Below are positions 61,854 to 64,000 of a stretch of 64,000 nt of DNA, piece by piece. Each line of letters opens with the position of its first letter. The stretch's first letter is position 1. Source of the DNA: SCN-69-37 sp044507065 (GTDB lineage: Bacteria > Acidobacteriota > Vicinamibacteria > Vicinamibacterales > SCN-69-37); NCBI GenBank assembly GCA_044507065.1, contig JBIQJY010000002.1, positions 1 through 64,000 of the forward strand. The letters run 5' to 3'. A model generated the notes under the pieces. It was given only the letters and a program-made list of their open reading frames with translations. It did no database searches and was not told the origin of the DNA. The position numbers and the translations under genes are program-made.

Positions 61854-62572
61854 CGACGGCAGGGGTGCCGCTCATCGAGATGCGCGGCGTGACGAAGGAT
61901 CACGGCGGCAGCCAGCCCCTCCGCGTCCTGGCGCTGGCCGTCAGTGACGATCACCGCCTGGTGCTGTCGGGTCTCGATCCGGCGGCGGCCGAGACGTTCT
62001 TTCACCTCGTCAGCGGCGCCGCGGTGCCCGACGAGGGGCACGTGAGCGTGGACGGCGTCGATACGCGCACGATTCGCACCGATACCGAATGGCTGGTGTC
62101 GCTCGATCGATTCGGGTTCATGACGCATCGCGCCGCGTTGCTCGAGTCGCTCGACGTGGCGGCCAACCTGGCCCTGCCGATGACCCTCGAAGTCGAGCCG
62201 ATGCCGCCATCGGTCCTGCGGCAGGTGCAGGGGCTCGCCGATGACGTCGGCCTGACGCGGGCGCAGCTGGCGCAGGCCGTTGGCGCGCTCGACGCGCTGG
62301 CGCGCGCCCGGCTCCACCTGGCGCGGGCGCTGGCCGTACGTCCGCGGTTGCTGCTGCTCGAGCATCCGACCGAGGGGCTGCGCAGCGATGCCGAGCGCCA
62401 GGCGTTCGGGCACGCGTTGCGGCACGTGGGCGAGCACCATCGAGTGGGCTGGATCGCGCTCAGCGACGATTTGGTGTTCGCACGGGCGTCAGGCGCCACC
62501 CATCGGCGGTTGCTGTCATCGAGTGGCCGGATCGTGCGTGCGCGTGCGTTCTGGCCGTGGAACTGGAAGTAG
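61850..62572 (+). CDS. ABC ATPase-like protein lacking catalytic motifs
   Basis: This 240-residue protein keeps the overall order of an ABC ATPase (MlaF-like), from the opening LIEMRGVTKDHGG to RPRLLLLEHPTEGL, but every catalytic motif is changed. The Walker A position reads GLDPAAAET (no Lys), the signature region AVGALDALAR lacks LSGGQ, Walker B/catalytic Glu reads LLLLEH (Glu171, His172), and the switch histidine is absent (ALSDD). It is probably a non-hydrolysing scaffold or regulatory subunit. No permease gene is nearby. Confidence 0.8.
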   Translation: MTTAGVPLIEMRGVTKDHGGSQPLRVLALAVSDDHRLVLSGLDPAAAETFFHLVSGAAVPDEGHVSVDGVDTRTIRTDTEWLVSLDRFGFMTHRAALLESLDVAANLALPMTLEVEPMPPSVLRQVQGLADDVGLTRAQLAQAVGALDALARARLHLARALAVRPRLLLLEHPTEGLRSDAERQAFGHALRHVGEHHRVGWIALSDDLVFARASGATHRRLLSSSGRIVRARAFWPWNWK

Positions 62573-62591
62573 ATCGATTCGTGGAGATGTA

Positions 62592-63302
62592 ATGTCGCTC
62601 GCGCAGACGGTTCTTGTACTTTTCGATATCGACGGCACGCTCGTCGACACCACGGGCGCCGGCGTTCGCGGCATGAACACGGCATTCGAGCGGCTGCACG
62701 GCCGTCCGGCGGCGCTCTCGGGCGTTGCGGTGGCGGGGCGAACGGATCTGGCCATCCTGACCGAAATCTATGGCGCCAGCGGCATCGGCTTCGAGGAGGC
62801 CCATGTGCCGACGCTGCGTGACGCCTATCTCGACGAACTGCGCCGCGAGATGTCGCAGGACGCCGGCGCGGGGTTCGGCGTGCTGCCCGGCGTGCACGCC
62901 GCGCTCGATGCGCTCGATGCCGACCCGTCGTTCACGCTCGGCCTGCTCACCGGCAACTTTGCGGGTGGTGCGGAGATCAAGCTTGGACATTTCGATTTGT
63001 GGCGACGGTTCCGGCTCGGCGCGTTCGGCGACGCGCATACGAACCGGCGTGACCTGGTGCCGGTCGCGCTGGAACGGGCGCGCGAGCACGGTCTCGAGCC
63101 ATCGCACGTGATTGTGGTGGGGGACACGCCGCTCGACGTGGACTGCGCGCATGCCAATGGCGCCATGGCCGTGGCGGTGGCAACCGGCCACTACGATGCG
63201 GACCAGCTGGCGGCAACCGGTGCGGAACTCGTCGTCGAGACGCTGGACGCACTGGAACCGATTACGGCGTGTCTGAGTGCGTTGTGTGCGGCGGCTCGGT
63301 GA
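62592..63302 (+). CDS. HAD-superfamily hydrolase, phosphoglycolate phosphatase-like
   Basis: This 236-residue protein has motif I LVLFDIDGTLVDTTGAG, motif II LGLLTGNF, the RRDLVPVALERAR region and motif IV VIVVGDTPLDVDCAHANG. It resembles Gph/PGP-type phosphatases with a helical cap. The substrate is unknown. The ATG at 62592 was chosen over a long upstream frame. It follows the ABC-like gene by 19 bases and may belong to the same operon. Confidence 0.9.
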   Translation: MSLAQTVLVLFDIDGTLVDTTGAGVRGMNTAFERLHGRPAALSGVAVAGRTDLAILTEIYGASGIGFEEAHVPTLRDAYLDELRREMSQDAGAGFGVLPGVHAALDALDADPSFTLGLLTGNFAGGAEIKLGHFDLWRRFRLGAFGDAHTNRRDLVPVALERAREHGLEPSHVIVVGDTPLDVDCAHANGAMAVAVATGHYDADQLAATGAELVVETLDALEPITACLSALCAAAR

Positions 63303-63443
63303 CCTGTGTGGTCAGGCGGCTGAGCGCCCGCGGAGGGACGCAGGCGGTCAATCGTACGGTCGGGCTTCGAATCGCCGATGAGAGGCGAAGGCGTCGGCCT
63401 GTGCCGGGGCGGCATGGGCGGCGCGGCACAGGCGACGGGTTCG

Positions 63444-63650
63444 CTAGCTGTCGAGAAGGCGGACGTCGGCGGCTCGCGGTCCTTTCGGAGAGTCCTCGTT
63501 GGTGAACTCGACGCGCTGGCCTTCCCGCAGCAACTCGAATACCGCACCACGTACGGACGAACGATGAAAGAAATGCTCCACGCCACTTTCGTCGCGAATG
63601 AAGCCGAACCCTTTGTCGATCAATAGTCGTGCAATCGTGCCACTGGGCAT
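63444..63650 (-). CDS. Cold-shock domain protein
   Basis: This 68-residue protein has a single cold-shock domain with RNP-1 KGFGFIRDE and RNP-2-like VEHFFHRSSV. It binds single-stranded nucleic acids. An AAAGGAA box lies 5 bases before the ATG. It diverges from typical CspA in the first strand (GTIARLLIDKG), so it is a Csp-like paralogue. It is convergent with the HAD gene. Confidence 0.92.
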   Translation of the reverse strand: MPSGTIARLLIDKGFGFIRDESGVEHFFHRSSVRGAVFELLREGQRVEFTNEDSPKGPRAADVRLLDS

Positions 63651-63785
63651 GATTGTTCCTTTGACGAGAGGCCGGTGCCTCGAGTTGATGGTGTGAACAG
63701 GCGCCAGTCTAGGCACGGACCTCCGGCCAAGTCAAGCCGGCGTGCGCGCTGTGGCCGCCGGCCGCGGCGCCCGATTCGGGGCGCT

Positions 63786-63814
63786 TTGACGCCGGCCGGC
63801 TCCCGCCGTATACT
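63786..63814 (+). promoter_or_regulatory. Sigma-70-like promoter of tRNA-Ala
   Basis: TTGACG (63786-63791) and TATACT (63809-63814) are 17 bases apart. The tRNA begins 24 bases after the -10. Confidence 0.8.
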
Positions 63815-63838
63815 TGAGCGTTCCAGCGTTCGACGCAT

Positions 63839-63914
63839 GGGCCTGTAGCGCAGTTGGGAGCGCGCATGAATGGCATTCATGAGGTCACCGGTTCGATCCC
63901 GGTCAGGTCCACCA
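63839..63914 (+). tRNA. tRNA-Ala (anticodon GGC)
   Basis: The 76 bases form a complete cloverleaf. The acceptor stem GGGCCTG pairs with CAGGTCC and contains the G3:U70 wobble pair, the main identity element for alanyl-tRNA synthetase. The anticodon stem CATGA/TCATG holds the loop ATGGCAT with anticodon GGC. The T-arm GGTTCGATCCC and an encoded CCA end are present. Confidence 0.97.
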
Positions 63915-64000
63915 ACCTTGTCCTTCTCCATCAACCTTCGCTCTGATTCGGCCGGACAGGGTTGAACGAGTCGAGCGAGCTCCGCTCGTGCTCTTCCCCC

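Noticed and set aside
63620..63934. Minus-strand frame with DRTGDL and NAIHARSQLRYRP across the tRNA
   Set aside because: This is the well-known spurious protein obtained by translating the antisense strand of a tRNA-Ala gene. The tRNA is clear on the plus strand.
63915..64000. Weak inverted repeat after the tRNA as a terminator
   Set aside because: The CGAGCG...CGCTCG pairing near 63975 is short and lacks a T-tract, so no call was made.

Overview
This window is about 64 kb of GC-rich chromosome (third codon positions mostly G or C) from a Gram-negative bacterium. An outer membrane is indicated by LptD, a TonB/ExbB/ExbD/ExbD system, Lgt/LspA lipoprotein processing and several lipobox proteins. 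The gene mix suggests Acidobacteriota, perhaps the Vicinamibacteria lineage: an exported carboxypeptidase-regulatory/TPR protein, a HEAT-cyclophilin lipoprotein, a membrane H+-pyrophosphatase and a small proline-rich exported protein. That placement is inference. A run of exactly 100 N (32965-33064) marks a scaffold join, so this is probably a draft or metagenome assembly. I see no phage, insertion sequence, CRISPR array or classical defence island. Most of the window is core metabolism, with several unusual proteins set in it.

Layout, left to right. (1) 1-6535: a tightly packed sugar cluster, with a glycosyltransferase, UDP-galactopyranose mutase, a fused GH1/RmlD-like protein and a GH2 glycosidase. 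(2) 6849-13281: an AlkB-like dioxygenase, then minus-strand runs (TPR protein, YggS, DUF167; and RpiB, GlyA, a DinG/XPD helicase). (3) 13319-17879: an RlmI-like methyltransferase, a TPP riboswitch with thiC, a small exported protein and HtpX. (4) 17913-24181, minus strand: deoxynucleoside kinase, accD, folC, lptD and an SDR epimerase. (5) 24240-28086: the HEAT-cyclophilin lipoprotein, a small transcription unit encoding a 17-residue lysine-rich peptide, and ddl. (6) 28149-36064: tgt-yajC-secD-secF, uppP broken by the gap, a DUF502 protein and H+-PPase. (7) 36179-38840: a promoter-led tonB-exbB-exbD-exbD operon. (8) 39371-46870: a TPR lipoprotein, Rel, RidA, L28, DksA and Lon, i.e. stringent-response and proteostasis genes. 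(9) 46904-52572, minus strand: ileS-lspA-lgt-rluD-nudix, overlapping or nearly so. (10) 52608-59455: a HAD phosphatase, then pgi-methyltransferase-thiD-moaE-moaD-prfA-prmC-HIT on the minus strand. (11) 59571-63302: erpA, a Fur/ferritin-like fusion regulator, a PHP phosphoesterase, an ABC ATPase-like protein lacking its catalytic motifs, and a HAD phosphatase. (12) 63444-63914: a cold-shock protein and tRNA-Ala(GGC).

The strongest candidate for something undescribed is block 11. A regulator joining a Fur DNA-binding domain to a complete diiron ferritin-like domain overlaps a PHP gene by 4 bases, and that gene overlaps the ABC pseudo-ATPase gene by 4 bases. An Fe-S carrier gene with a leaderless-type promoter lies just upstream. 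The second candidate is the 17-residue peptide MAKKAAKKATKKGAKKR, with a near-perfect ribosome binding site and a strong terminator. Across the window many genes start about 6 bases after a TANNNT box with no Shine-Dalgarno sequence, which points to common leaderless transcription and also helps to choose some starts (accD, ddl, htpX).
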